From Humulus lupulus (lineage: Eukaryota > Streptophyta > Magnoliopsida > Rosales > Cannabaceae): a stretch of DNA of 64,000 nucleotides. Location of the stretch: contig NC_084799.1 of the NCBI RefSeq assembly GCF_963169125.1, positions 65,332,643 through 65,396,642 of the forward strand, given 5' to 3'. Each line of letters opens with the position of its first letter. The stretch's first letter is position 1. A model generated the notes under the pieces. The model was not told where the DNA came from and did not search any database. It saw only the letters and a list, made by a program, of their open reading frames with translations. Positions 12,951 to 24,970 of this stretch are shown here, one piece after another. Made by a program: the position numbers and the translations under genes.

Positions 12951-13703
12951 CTAATCATTAGGGCCTTTGCCCCTACCAGACCCTGTAAATGGAGGCACTA
13001 CCCTACGAACATCCCATTTCGCAGCGTTCTCCCTCCAGATCTTGTTCTTTGCCTCCTCAGCAGTGAGGGCCTTCTCAACCGCCTGGGCATAAGTCATTTC
13101 CCCAGGTATTGATGTGATCCTCACATCTCGGGCTATCATAAAATTAAGCCCTCGAACAAACCTGTCCTGCCTAGCTACATTTGTAGGCACTAGATCTGGT
13201 GCAAACTTCGCTAGCCTGTTAAATTTCAGGGCATACTCAGTAACTGTTATGCTTCCTTGCACTAACCCAATGAACTACGTCACCTTTGCCGCCCTGACGT
13301 CAACATTATAATATTTCTGGTTGAACAAATCTCTGAACTCATTCCAACTTAGAGTAGAATCGTCTCGAGTCTGGGATGCCACCTCCCACCAAATGCGAGC
13401 ATCCTCTCTAAGCATATAGGTGGCATAGGCCACCCTTTCATTACCTTCCACCCTCATAAAATCCAAGATGGAGGTGATCATACTCATCCACTGTTCAGCC
13501 TTAAGTGGATCTGGTCCTCCCTCAAAGATTGGAAGATGATGTCTCCTAAATCTTTCATAAAGTGGCTCCCACATGTTCCCAATCTCAGGTGGCTGTATAG
13601 TTGGTGCCACAATAGGTGGAAAGTTAGGTGCAACACTCCCTGGCGGAGCCTGTTGCCTCAGAAGGCGAATCTCTTCCTCCTGACTCTGAATTCTAGCTTG
13701 CAT
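12951..13703 (-). pseudogene. E2 gag capsid region, split by one in-frame stop
   Basis: Two ORFs in the same frame (13703-13275 and 13262-12951) form a gag capsid domain broken only by a TAG near 13275. The first half has the gag core around ARIWWEVASQ and WNEFRDLFNQKYY. The second half carries TVTEYALKFNRLAKFAPDLV and RFVRGLN, typical of Retrotrans_gag. The N-terminus is a short coiled-coil-like segment (residues 1-20). The next stop comes at GRGKGPND, after which the frame is lost. The true gag start is uncertain and may lie upstream of 13703. Confidence 0.8.
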
Positions 13704-14187
13704 AGCAAGAAACTGCTAGCAGTTCTCAGGGACTGGTAGAGGGTTCTAGCCCTGCTCATCATCTCTAGCCCTGACCTCGATGTCAGCTAGTCAAATTCAT
13801 CACCTTGGAAGCATAACTATCCAAGTTTATCTGCAATCAACGACTCGGCTGGTCAGGCAATGATAACAGGTTTATACTCATCCCATGGTGCAACGCCAAA
13901 ACTCAACCAACAATACACAATCATAGTGCAAACAAGCATTTAAACAATTATTCATATATAGTAGCAATGCTAATAAGCACGCCTTATGATATTCATATAG
14001 CAGTCAAGGGCCAGGCCCTATCAGTATATCTCATTCTTCCTAATAATCATGTAGATAAAACATTTATACTTCATTTAAACACTCAAACATATAATCACAT
14101 GTATGGTTACCAAACCCTGAGTCGAGCTTGTCTCTAGCGACGAATGTACATGCCCAGCTAGTCTTCAGGAACCCTTAAACCTAGACC
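13704..14187 (-). other. E2 leader between PBS and gag
   Basis: This is the untranslated leader of E2 plus a possible broken gag N-terminus. It contains AT-rich sequence and no domain that I recognise. A similar leader follows the E1 PBS at about 8100-8418. Confidence 0.5.
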
Positions 14188-14199
14188 GCTTTGATACAA
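14188..14199 (-). other. E2 primer-binding site, mutated
   Basis: The minus strand reads TTGTATCAAAGC three bases after the 5' LTR end. This is TGGTATCAGAGC (initiator tRNA-Met) with two changes. Confidence 0.75.
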
Positions 14200-14202
14200 A
14201 GT

Positions 14203-15790
14203 TGTAATACCCTGAGCAACCAAGATCGTTATACTATGTGTTTAAAATAGTGCCAGACTTGCTAATCAAGTCGTTTAAACATAAATGTGTTTCTAGGATC
14301 AACTGACAGGTTAGGGTTAAAAGATTTTGATCGTAAAATGGTTGACTTTTATTAAAATAAGATTTTGATATATGGGATCCCAAAAATAGTGTTTACATGG
14401 TAGATACAACCCTCAAAAGTTAATACAACAGTAGCCAATGTAAACAACAAAATACAAGTTTAAGTTCTAGTCCCTGTAATCTCCTCGGCCGTGGTGGTCG
14501 AGCAGCTGTTGATGTACACTCTACCCCTAAAGCTCTCCAACTCATGGTTGGTCAAGCTTTCCCTTGCCTTTACCTACACCACGTAGCACCCGTGAGTCAG
14601 GGATCAACAAGAAAACTTTAATCAACAAGCATAGATAACAATAGTAAGTGCATGGTAAACTTTAGACCAATTAGTTCAACCAACAACAAAGTACAAGCAA
14701 ATAGTTAGGCAACAGTAAACATATACTTCCAAACATATAATTCAATCTTTAATACAAATATTTAGGCGTCGGCGCCCTTAGGCCGAGCCCTCTGGTTATT
14801 TAGCTGATTCCGACCTTCTTAGGTCGAGCTGCGTTCTATACACTTAACATCAGCCCCGACTCCCTTAGGTCGTACTTTCACATCACACATAACATATATG
14901 TAGGTTACAGAACACATATGTTTATTTACAGGGAATCTCAATCCCATCCACAATTTGGGTGCAGTTTTCTTACCTTGAGTCCTGAGCGGAGGATGTGAAG
15001 CGGTCCCGAGCACAATCCTCAATCCCGAGCCTTAACGATAACCCTAGTCACAAGCGACAATGGATAACTATCAAAATCTAATTCAATAAAATTCTTTGGA
15101 AACAAATACTAGCCTCCAGGACCTCGAAATCTAATAAACCGGGTAGTAGAATTCGTCTCGAGCGCTTAGGTTTAAATCCCCGAGCCTAAAAACCAACCTT
15201 GGCTATGGCTGCCTAGGCGGGCCTCAACCTGGCCCTAATGGTTGCGGCACGCCTCAAGTCAGAGGTGCCAGCGTCTTGCTCCAGGGGGGAGGTGGGCCAC
15301 GACTTGCCCTTTAGGGCCACGAAGCGCCCACAAGTCAGCAAGCCACCCAGGGCCTTCTGGGGCATGCAAGTTGCGGCGCCCATGAACTGGGTCGCGGTGC
15401 GCCCTCGTGAACCCATAAATCCTTGGGTTTTCTGCATATTTCTCCAACTCATAGCCCTAGAATTCGACCCCAAACATGTGCTCAAGACAAACTAGGTCCA
15501 AAACTCCCAATATTACCTCATAAACAATACACAAACAACCTATAACACTAGTTTAATCTCCCTTAAATCCCAAATTCAAAAACCATCCCAAACACCCCTA
15601 AACAAATCCAAACCCAACCAGAATTCAACAATTAGAATCTAAAGTCTTACCTCAGTTGATAGCTTAACTCCTCAATAATTCCTTGATTGTTCCTAGCTTA
15701 GTTTCCCCCAGATTTCCAGCTCAATTCCCAGCTTTTCCCTTCATAAATCCCTTTAGCTTCAAGGCACAAGAGAGGGAGAGAGAGTGAACG

Positions 15791-15863
<73 letters not shown>

Positions 15864-16494
15864 TAGAGAGCTGGGGAGTAATATGATATGTTCTAGCCTA
15901 AGTTTGATTCTTCCTAACTATATCTCTTTAATTAAAATGTCCAAAATGCCCCTTATACTAACCCAATCTCCTAATTTCCCTTAAGGGCAAAATGGTCATT
16001 AACCCCAAATCCCGCTAATTCCTCGAGTCATCCTACAAATTCCCAATTAATCCCGTCATGCCCAAATAACTACCAAATACTTACTCGTTACTCGATAAAT
16101 CCCAAATATATGTTATGTTTCCCAAAATACCCCTAGGCTCAGCCCGAGCCGGGTATTAAACCCCGCTGCGACTATTCCGCTCACTAGGATTGTCTCGAGC
16201 CGAATACTGCAAATATATCCACATAATAATGTGGTCTCAACCATTTAACACATATAATCGCATTTATGCCCTCAATGGGCCAAAATTACAAATATGTCCT
16301 TATGAACAAGAACGGGCCCACATGCATATTTAATACTCATAAACATGCATATAAATATATTCATATTATCATATAAACCATGCATGCCACATAACCATAC
16401 ATTTAATCAATAAATCACACATATATATCCAATTATGCCCTCCCGACCCGCTAATCAAGGCACTAAACCCTAATAGCATTTTTGGGACGTTACA
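14203..16494 (-). mobile_element. E2 5' LTR, complete, 2292 bp
   Basis: On the plus strand it runs from TGTAATACCC to GGGACGTTACA. It is clearly related to the E1 LTR along its whole length but much more diverged (about 65-75% by eye) than the E1 pair are from each other. E1 and E2 are therefore separate insertions and not one element with a shared LTR. The right end joins the E3 gag; atttc at 16495-16499 is the predicted target duplication. A long AG microsatellite lies inside at about 15793-15855. Confidence 0.85.
15793..15867. repeat. (AG)n microsatellite inside the E2 LTR
   Basis: About 30 near-perfect AG units are followed by interrupted agaaagagagagatagag. The related E1 LTRs lack the expansion at the matching place, so it grew in this copy. 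Confidence 0.95.
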
Positions 16495-17263
16495 ATTTCT
16501 CCTACTATTTCCACAAGCTGGAGCGTCTTTTTATGGGCATAGTGGTGTAGGATGTCTAACCGACGATGGCAGATGTCTTATTGGTGAGGCTATCCTCATT
16601 CCATCAGGACAAACTAAATTAACCTGCCTCGGTTCTACCCCAATGTCCCGAGTTCTCTGTGCTTGGGGTTCTGATTGCAGTGTAGGAGGATTCGTTGGGG
16701 TGTTTTGTCTTCGCAAACTTGTCCCAGCCCGCCCTGGTGGGTTTATGTGGGCATTACTGGGAATCTGTACGGAAGGCACGGAGCTGGGGGTTGCAGTTCT
16801 GACCGACTGACTGACATGCAGATGATGGTTCCTGTGATGACTAGTGGGCTGAGCACTTTAGTGATTTTTCTTTGAAGGTACAAAGCTCAGAGTGGCGGTC
16901 ATGATAGAACGACTAGGTTTGGACCGGTTATTCTTGTGGGACTTATGGGACCCATTTTTCCTCTTTCTGACATTAGCGTTAGTTGCAAGAGGGGGTAATC
17001 GAGCCAAGACCTCCTCGATCTGTCTGTTTTCCCTAGCGAGATGGCTCCTTAATTGGGCATTCTCCATCTTGATGGCTGTTAAATATCCTGGATTAGGATT
17101 TGGTGGGAGTGATGTTGAACTCCGCATCGCCTTGGCCCACCGGTTGCTTCCCAAGACGATGCTGAACATCTGGGCCCTTTTCAGTGGGAACGATTGTATA
17201 ATGTGCCTCTTGCCCACCAGGCAGTTCCATTTCGTTGTCATGCATTGATCGAGTAACCACCAT
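16495..17263 (-). pseudogene. E3 gag N-terminal fragment (Tat-type)
   Basis: The minus-strand ATG at 17263 opens MVVTRSMHDNEMEL, matching the gag start of E4 (MVVTRSMRDNE at 20741). A frameshift near 17100 moves the reading to a frame with MENAQLRSHLARENRQIEEV. The leftmost part, 16530-16680, is the reverse complement of E4 gag sequence at about 21410-21500, with the same Ser/Pro-rich coding. The fragment stops abruptly at the E2 LTR at 16494, so the rest of E3 should lie left of the window. Confidence 0.8.
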
Positions 17264-17301
17264 GATGAACGTCGAATGAAACTTGTAAAGCACTAATTTC
17301 C

Positions 17302-17320
17302 TCCCAATGAAAGCACCAAA
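17302..17320 (-). other. E3 primer-binding site region
   Basis: Directly after the LTR end (CGTCAACA, minus strand) comes TTTGGTGCTTTCATTGGG. The same block follows the LTRs of E4 (ttggtgccttcattga) and E5 (ttggtgctttcattga), so it is the conserved primer site of this Tat group. I did not assign the tRNA. Confidence 0.65.
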
Positions 17321-17321
17321 C

Positions 17322-18072
17322 TGTTGACGTGGTTTTTTGCCAACAATAGATTTAGAAATCTAATAAGAGTATCAATGCTTATTTGCAAACCATAATGAAC
17401 TTATAAGAACCCTTTCATACACACACAATTTTACGTGGTTCAGTGGTTAAAATCCACCTAGTCCATGAGACAATATTATTGCTTTTCTCTCACAATTTCT
17501 GCAGAATTTCAGTAATACAAAAAGGCCCTCCCTTTTCCTCTCCATTATCCATGATATTTATAGTGGAATTTCCTGGACAGGTTTGGGTAACCGTGTGCAT
17601 AAATATGGTATACATTTAATACAAATAATTCCCATTTATATTGGAATATGATTGCATAACTGAATATACTCTTGCTGTCTCGGATAATAAATGATAAATG
17701 TGCAATACAGCCTGGGCATTAATGAGAGTATAAAGAGCCTCCAAGTCTCTCAGGATCCTTCAGTATGCGTCATGACCAGGTTTCCACGGGCTGAACATCT
17801 TCATCGAGCTGGTGATCGATTATTATCCAAACCTTAGTTCAGATTAACTTCAGAGCACCTTAAATGGGATCTGGCCACTGTATGTCTCAAACTTGACCGT
17901 CATCTTAAGAGGCGGCCTAATAATTACCTGAATGTCGTATTTCCAAGTCCTAACTCGAGTTGCTCACATCATCATTAGCTAGATGTTCTACTTGTCTGCT
18001 TTTCCATATATTCATCTGTCAATGTACCCCTAGCTGAGTGATTAAACTCGTGTTGATTTTTAGGGTACAACA
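17322..18072 (-). mobile_element. E3 5' LTR, 751 bp (Tat-type)
   Basis: On the plus strand it runs from TGTTGACGTGG to TTAGGGTACAACA. On the minus strand it begins TGTTGTACCCTAAAA, like the E4 LTR start TGTTGTACCCCAAAA, and ends CGTCAACA. A minus-strand TATA box (ctataaatat) lies at about 17554-17563. The right flank attta (18073-18077) is the expected target duplication; its partner is outside the window. Confidence 0.85.
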
Positions 18073-18796
18073 ATTTATTTTCTCTTTTTTTTTTTCTCAA
18101 TTGTTGTGAGTATAGAGAAGTTAAAGGAGAAGGGTAGAGAGAAATTGAAGGAGAATGAGAGAAAGAACGAGATAGACACTTTGAGAGGGAGTGATGACTT
18201 TCAAATGGCAAGGGCTATTTTGTCCAATAATTCAAAAAATGCATAATTTTGTGATATTCTTTTAGGTTGGCATAATGTAAAAATATGGTATATTATGATG
18301 CATAAAACATCAACTTTTCCTTTTGTAATATATTCCAAAACTCATATCTTCACTCAATGCGCTCTCCTTACCCAATTACCCATGTATCATACATAACATA
18401 GTAAAACACCAAAAATCATACATGCATTAAACAACATTTTTTTCAAAAACAAAATTTTCACCTCAAAAAAATCATTATGAAGTGTCGGTGTTTAATTTAT
18501 TTATTTTTATGGAGGAGCAAGATTGTAATAACACTTTATTAAAAAAAAATTGGTGAAATGTATCTTAGAGTATGGAAAATGTATTTTCTCTTATTGGTTT
18601 TTGTTGATTGTGTTTTCACCATTCAACATGTGGCATAAATTGAGAAGCTCCTTGGTGCTCCACAGGAGCTCAAGCCCAGTTCTCGTAATCATCATCACTA
18701 CAGGAGGAGTATGTTGTTAACAATCATTACCTCACAAGAACCTATTTGGAAGGCAACTCCCCAAAATATCCTCAAGACATGACTAACTTATTCAAG
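18073..18796. other. Spacer between E3 and E5, no gene seen
   Basis: AT-rich DNA with purine-rich GAGA runs at 18110-18190. No credible coding sequence is present. The text ggagctcaagcccag near 18665 and the AT-rich flanks could belong to an older element, but I cannot classify it. Confidence 0.5.
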
Positions 18797-19393
18797 TGTT
18801 AGGGAACCCTCCGGAGGAGGAGAGGATTGATTGCCAGGTGTCAGCCAGAGAGGTACTCCGGACCATAGACAGATGTTTGACACCCAATGGCCATAGGGAT
18901 CATGTTGTCGGTTCCATACAAGAGGCAAAATGGATGCCTCATGACGTCACCTAACATGGGAAAATGTGCAGCCACCCCCTGATACTGTTGGGGATACTTT
19001 CCCATTAAAGAAATGGGTTGGACATTCTCGTATAGGGCCCACTTGAGATACACTGGGACCCACCAACCTATTAAATACTGAATATATGCATTTATGTAAT
19101 AACTAACCTCATTTAGAGATGAATAATTGTAATCAACTCCAATTAATGAGCTTAATCTTCCTAGCCGCCTATAAATAGGGCTAGGGCACACCTTGTAAAA
19201 GGATCCCAACTTTCAGAGTGAGCAAAACGCTGCCTGAATACCAAGAGAACTTGAGCTTTGCAAGTTCTTCTTCCTAAATACTAGTTACTCGTGGATTAGG
19301 GATTAATAACCTGAATCACGTAAAATTAGGTGTTCTTATTTTTCTTTCTTAAGTTTTTCTATTTAATTTGGTAGTTGACGAAAAAGCCAGTCA
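18797..19393 (+). mobile_element. E5 5' LTR, about 597 bp
   Basis: It starts TGTTAGGGAACCC and ends AGCCAGTCA, directly followed by the conserved primer site ttggtgctttcattgagagc. A TATA box (ctataaataggg) lies at 19169-19180. The left flank tcaag (18792-18796) would be the target duplication. The left boundary rests on the TGTT start and a plausible length, so it is less certain than the right. Confidence 0.7.
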
Positions 19394-19610
19394 ATATTTT
19401 GGTGCTTTCATTGAGAGCTTGAAGAAAGCAAGAGTTCAACAATGGTGAACACTCAAAACTGATCAGTCACAAATAAAGATCTCCCAGCCGCAGTGGGAGG
19501 AGAACAAGGTCGCCCACCTTCAATAGGCATTCTGGAGGTGGCAGACAATGATGGGTACGACAGAGATGGAGGAAACCATTGGGGTTAGGCTATAAACAAC
19601 CTTAGTTTTG
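19394..19610 (+). pseudogene. E5 PBS, leader and first codons of gag, cut by C1
   Basis: The PBS block ttggtgctttcattgagagc lies at about 19399-19418. An ATG at 19442 opens MVNTQN, then a TGA stop; beyond it the same frame continues with SVTNKDLPAAVGGEQGRPPS and a short acidic stretch. This resembles the gag start of Tat-type elements (MVVTRSM in E3 and E4). The reading is lost at the C1 LTR boundary near 19611. The rest of E5 is not recognisable in the window. Confidence 0.6.
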
Positions 19611-19905
19611 TGTTACTACTCAAAACAAAATATACAAGTAATCTAACTTTAGTGATAGTAAACACAAATTACATCAACACAAAGAGATCAAAGTGTAGAG
19701 TAGACCTTACTTAAAGAATAACCCTTAGAACATAAAATCACAAAGCTATCATTTTATGTGAAACACAAAAGTTGCAAGGCTTAACATAAATGTAGATTTG
19801 TTGTCCAAAAATCTCTATTCCTAGCCTTCTCTATGGAAAATCTTGAAGCTACTACAATGGAATGAGACTGGGATACTCAAGCATTGGGTCTTCATACAAG
19901 CCAAG
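19611..19905 (-). mobile_element. C1 (copia) 3' LTR, left part
   Basis: This joins 32271-32795 across the E4 insertion to give an LTR of about 820 bp. The plus-strand left end is TGTTACTACT and the far end is TCATAACA, so the minus-strand LTR has TGTTA...TAACA inverted ends. The last five bases, ccaag (19901-19905), are the E4 target duplication. Confidence 0.7.
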
Positions 19906-20674
19906 TGTTGTACCCCAAAATAAATACGAACTGAATCACCCAGCATGGGGTACAGCTGGCAGACAAGCACATGAAGAAAGCGTACAGATAGAATATCTAG
20001 CTAACTCTGGAGTGAGTAGCTCGAGTTCAACTTGATAGCTTATGACAACCAGATAATCTTCAGATCGCCTCTTGCTACAACAACCTAGTTTGAGATGCGT
20101 GATGGCTAGATCGCCTTTTTGAAACTCTAAACTTAGTGCGTGTCAGGATAGGTTAGTTCTAAGGCACCCAATTCGAATGAAGTGACCAGCTCGTAGAAGC
20201 CTGGTCATGACGCACAGTGAAGGATCCCAAAAGACTCGAAGATTCCTTATATGCTCATTAATGCCAAGATTTTATTATGCATTTATTACCCGAGATAACT
20301 GATGAAAATTCTATAGGCAATCATATCCTTATGTAAATGGGAGATTATCCAAATTTATTATTTACCATACTTTTGTACGCGGTGACCCAAAGCTGTCTAG
20401 GAAAATCCTCTATAAATACCAAGGGAATGGATGGAAAAAGGGGCCGATTCTTTATATACTGAAACTTTGCTGAAATTTTCATCAACAATTTTCTCCCAAA
20501 GCTCTAAATAGATCGATAAGATTGTCTCCTTGACTAGGTGGATTTTAACCACTGAACCATGTAAAAGTGTGAGTGTTTATGATATTTTCATTTGTTCAAT
20601 TACGGTTTAGCAAAAGCCTAGTATCTCTATTGTCGGATTTTTTAATCCACTGTTGGCGAGAAACCGCATCAACA
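19906..20674 (+). mobile_element. E4 5' LTR
   Basis: It starts TGTTGTACCCC and ends CGCATCAACA. The TATA box tataaata lies at 20411-20418. The PBS block gattggtgccttcattgaaa follows at 20675. Confidence 0.92.
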
Positions 20675-20696
20675 GATTGGTGCCTTCATTGAAAGC
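20675..20696 (+). other. E4 primer-binding site region
   Basis: gattggtgccttcattga directly follows the LTR and is shared with E3 and E5. The tRNA is not assigned. Confidence 0.65.
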
Positions 20697-20740
20697 TTAT
20701 TAGGCTTAATCCCCCACACAAGTTTCACTTAATATTCACT

Positions 20741-22971
20741 ATGGTGGTCACCCGGTCTATGCGTGACAACGAGACAGAATAACCTGATGATTAGGAGGTG
20801 CACCGTGCGGGCGTCCCCGTTGGAGAAGGCTCAATTGCCCAACGTCGTCCTAGAAAACAACATGTGGGCCAAGAGACACTGGGAGCTCAGCATCACGCCC
20901 ACCAAATCCCCATCCGCGATATCTGACAGCCATTGAGATGGAAAATGCCCAGTTAAGGAGCCATCTCGCTCAAGCTAACAAGCAGATTAAGGAGATCTTG
21001 GCTCAATTACCTTTCCTGCAACCGATGTTAACATCAGACTGAGGCAAAGTGGGTCCCATAGGTCTCACAGGAATAATTAACCCAATCTTATTCGCTCAGT
21101 CATAACTACAACTACGAGCTCCATACCTTCAGAGCAGATTCACTAAAATACTCAACCTGCCAATACTCATTGGGATCATCGACCTCATGTCAGTTGATCT
21201 GTTTGGATTGCGACCCAGAGCTCCGTGCCTTCTAAACAGTTCCCATGAAATGCTCACCCTAACCCAACAAGGCAAGCTAGGCCTAATTCGAGGAGGCAAA
21301 ACACCCCAGCAAATCCATCAGTGCCACAGTTAATGCCTTCGACATGGAGAAATGAACCGGTCCTGCCTCCAACCCAGGAAGTTGAAGTAGATCAAGATTG
21401 AATTAATCTAGTTCGCTCTGATGGAACAAGGATAGCTTCACCAATAAGACACCCGCCATCATCGGTTCGACATCCATTGCCACCTCACCCATAGAGGAAT
21501 GCTCCAGCTCGAGGGAATAGTAGGAGAAATCCTCCTCCCTTAGAGGACACATATATTCCATGACCTCACATTAATAATGCAGGCCCTTGATTCCAACCAT
21601 GAGCTGTAAGTTTTGCTGATGGAAGTTACTAGATAGAGAGCCAGCGAGAAGGCAGACATGAGAGTGACCTGAGGAATCACTTGAGCTCCGCACAAAGTCA
21701 TTGTTCTGACCCACATCCAAATCTGCATGATCATTTGAATTCACAAAGAGGATATCTAGTTTTCCATGATGATTTGAGTTATACTCAACTCGGGGGAGAT
21801 CTGTCTATCGTACGTGACAATGGAAATGTCCCCCTAAACCGAGCTCAGGCTTGGAGGGAAAACAACCCATCTAACGCATACAAACAGGATGGGGCTGATA
21901 ATCAACTCCCAAATAACCTGGATGCCAAGGATCCAACCCTCGAGCGACTAGCCTTAATGGAAGAACAGATGAATAGACTCCTATCTGGAAAAAGAGTCGA
22001 TGATTATGATTCTGATGAGGAGCTCGAGCCTTTTCCTCCTAACATTGCGGCAGCTCCGTATCCTGTTGGCTTTAGGATGTCGACCATGCCTGCATATGAC
22101 GTAAACACTGACCCATCCAACCACCTTGGGTCATCAACACATTAATGATGGCCCATAACATTGGGTTCGACTTAAGATGTATATTGTTCCATGCGACTCT
22201 GATTGGACTAACCAGATTGTGGTTCAACAAGTACAAGAAGCATTCAATTACCTTATGGAAGAAACTATATTCCTAGTTTAAGAGACAGTTCCGAGCTGCG
22301 AAGGATGCTCGCGTTGAGGCTAATTTGTTAGCCAACATTAAACAACGGCCTGATGAGTCCCTGAAGGCATACCTGAACCAGTTCACCATGCAGCAGCATA
22401 AGCTAGGGATGTTGATGACAACTCCAAGCTCATGGAAATGAGAACATGGATCGCAGTAAGAGGTGATTTTTAGCAAGAACTCTAGCAAAAAAGAGTAAAA
22501 AGTATAGATGAAATCCTGGCTCGGGCTTAGGAATGGATAAATCTGGAGGAGGCATGATCTGCTGTCGCAGGAACCAACCAGACCCCTGTTCAGCCCACTG
22601 GAGCGGTGGTGGATGTTGCAGCTACGACTTAGCCTGCTACCCAAAATAACCAGGCGGGGAACAATAAGCGAAAGAGGACTGATGAGGGTGACCGAAAGGG
22701 AACTAAAAAGAACAAGCCCGGTGAAAAGTTCTAGCCCATCTACACCGCCTACGCCAACTTGACAGATACACGAGAGCATACTTTCCTGGAAAACTCTAAT
22801 CGCCTTCCATGGAAGAAGCCAGTGCCCTTGAGGTACCAGAGGGTGAAGAGAGACCCCGCCAAATTCTATCGATATCAAAATGACATCGTTCATAATACTG
22901 ATGATTGCTGTCAGCTAAAGGACAAGATCGAGACTATCATCAGTGCTGGACTGTTAGCCCAGTTTTCCTGA
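20741..22971 (+). pseudogene. E4 gag, broken
   Basis: The ATG at 20741 opens MVVTRSMRDNETE and meets a stop within 20 codons. Recognisable pieces follow in changing frames: MENAQLRSHLAQANKQIKEI near 20940, an acidic linker in the ORF 21681-22145, and the capsid domain around 22150-22560 with many stops. The zinc-finger-like tail at 22759-22971 reads FYRYQNDIVHNTDDC where intact E6 has YCQYHKDIGHTTAEC, so the first Cys is gone. The function would be the virus-like particle coat; this copy cannot make it. Confidence 0.8.
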
Positions 22972-23079
22972 AATTGAGTGGTTCCTAATCAGCTACATGG
23001 GCAAAATATTCATCTAGTTTTGGAAAACCCGGTCGGTCAACCCCGGGCTCAACTAGATCATGGGAACCGAATCTTCCCC

Positions 23080-24030
23080 CCTCTAATAAAGGGGGGCAGG
23101 GGATATAACCACTATTGCTGGAGGACCCCACTTGGCGGGCATGAGTAATGGGGCCCAAAAAAGGTACATATAGGAGCTAAAATCCCACAATGGTACTGAG
23201 TTCATTCCAGAGCAAAGGTTATCAAAACAACAGCAATTGGAGAAACAACCGATCATTTTCATGGAAGAGGACACTAGCCACATCCAGTTCCCACCTAATG
23301 ATCTGCTGGTGATAACCATTAAGCTCGCCAATTGAAGAGTACGGAGGATATTGGTTGATAATGGGAGTTCGGTAAACGTGCTATTCAGGTCCACCCTAGA
23401 AAAGATGGAGTTGTTTGTAACCGTTCTTAGGGCGATCTTGATGACCCTATACAAATTCTCAGGAGAAGGTACAATAGCCATAGAGACAATCACACTCGTA
23501 GTTAAGCTAGGGGATGATGCGCAAGCTGTTGCTTAAATGCTTGACTTCATTGTAATTAATTTTCCAGCTGCATACAATGCAATTTTGGGACGACCCGTGT
23601 TGATGACTTTTCAGGTTATTACCTCAATCCGACATCTAGCAATGAAGTTTCCCTTGACCTCATGTATATGTACTGTAAGAGGAGATCATTTTTTTGTCAT
23701 AGAATACTATAACATTGCTTTAAAGGGAAAATCACAACCCGGGTAGCAAGCAATGGTCATTATTGAGGGAGGAGAGGAGCCTCGGGTAATGGAAATTGCC
23801 CAAGGGGCGGAAGAACCTCAGAAAAGAGGTAGCGAGGTTGCCCAAGAAGACGACAATGATCTAAGATTAGGCAAAGATAGGTCTGAGCTCCAAGCATTGG
23901 AAGAACTCAAGGAAATCAATATCGACCTAGAAGTACCTTCAAGGGTGGTAAAAGTTAGAAAAAATCTTGGAACTAAAAGGAAGAAGGAACTGGTCGATTT
24001 TTTTGAGAAATAACCTGGACGTCTTTGCCT
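23080..24030 (+). pseudogene. E4 aspartic protease and linker
   Basis: The protease motif LVDNGSSVNVLF lies at about 23350-23385 in frame with GEGTIAIETITLVVKLGDD. After one stop (23536) the frame resumes with LDFIVINFPAAYNAILGRPVL, the conserved protease C-terminal part in Tat elements. The following ORF (23753-24013) is a charged linker ending in RKKELVDFFEK, which leads into RT. The frame is broken at least twice. Confidence 0.78.
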
Positions 24031-24970
24031 GGTCACATGAAGATATGGTGAGAATTAGTCCGAATGTCATAATGCATAATCCTTTTGGGGAAGGAGCGAT
24101 CATAAGCTTTAGAAGAAGAAGTAGTTCGCTTACTTAAGTGTGGATTCATCAAGGAAGCAAATTATCCGGCCTAGATTGCTAACCCTATTTTTGTCCCAAA
24201 GCCCATTGGAAAGTGGAGAACTTGCATTGAATTCTCCACCCTCAATAAGGTATGTCCTAAGGATTGTTTTCCACTACCTCGAATCGATCAGTTGGTAGAG
24301 TACATCCAGTCACGAGCTCACGTCTTTCATGGACGCATATTCTAGATATAACCATATAGCGATGAATCTTGTAGACCAAGAGCACACTAGGTTTATGACT
24401 GAGCATAATTTATACTTCTACAAGGTTATGCCATTCGGGTTGAAGAATGCTGGTGCAACGTACCAACAACTAGTCAACAAAATGCTTGTTAACTAGATTA
24501 GGAAAAGCATGGAAGTGTATGTCAATGATATGCTCGTTAAATCAGAGACTACTAGTAACCATGTATCCGACCTGGAAGAATGTTTTGGTGTGCTAAGGAA
24601 ATATGACATGAATCTAAACCCTCAGAAGTGCACCTTTGGGGTTTCATTGGGAAATTTTTTGGGCTTCATAGTGAACACAAGGGGGATAGAGGCGAACCCA
24701 GAGAAGATCAAATCATTATTAGAAATACCTTCACCTAGGTCGCGTAAAGAAGTACAGAGCCTAACTGGGAAAGTGGCGGCCATAAACCATTTCGTTTCAA
24801 AATCAACAAACAAGTGTCCCCCATTCTACAACTTGCTCAGAGGAAACAAAAAGTTTGAGTGGGTCAAAGAATGCGAGCAGACATTTCAGAATCTGAAAAC
24901 TCACATGCTGAACCCCCAATACTATCAAAATTGGCAGCTGGAGAATGTTTGCTCTTATACCCAGCTGTGA
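24031..24970 (+). pseudogene. E4 reverse transcriptase, catalytic motif altered
   Basis: The RT fingers and palm can be followed from CGFIKEANYP (about 24135) through FVPKPIGKWRTCIEF and DCFPLPRIDQLV. A frameshift near 24300 leads to FMDAYSRYN and MPFGLKNAGATYQQLVNKM. The ORF 24509-24970 begins MEVYVNDMLVKS; intact relatives, including E6, have YVDDM here, so a metal-binding Asp is Asn. It continues through the thumb (NLNPQKCTFGVSLGNFLGF). The enzyme is inactive on two counts, frame and active site. Confidence 0.85.

Noticed and set aside
8434..16494. E1 and E2 as one tandem LTR-interior-LTR-interior-LTR array sharing the middle LTR
   Set aside because: The E2 LTR is far more diverged from the two E1 LTRs than these are from each other, and the E2 pol stops at RNase H without integrase. 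Nested insertion explains both points better.
16495..16515. Polypurine tract of a further element right of the E2 LTR (tttctcctactattt)
   Set aside because: The same text occurs in the E4 gag near 21510 (reverse complement), so it is E3 gag coding sequence.
18841..19209. 122-codon minus-strand ORF in the E5 LTR
   Set aside because: Lies wholly in an LTR that has its own TATA box and primer site on the plus strand; no recognisable domain.
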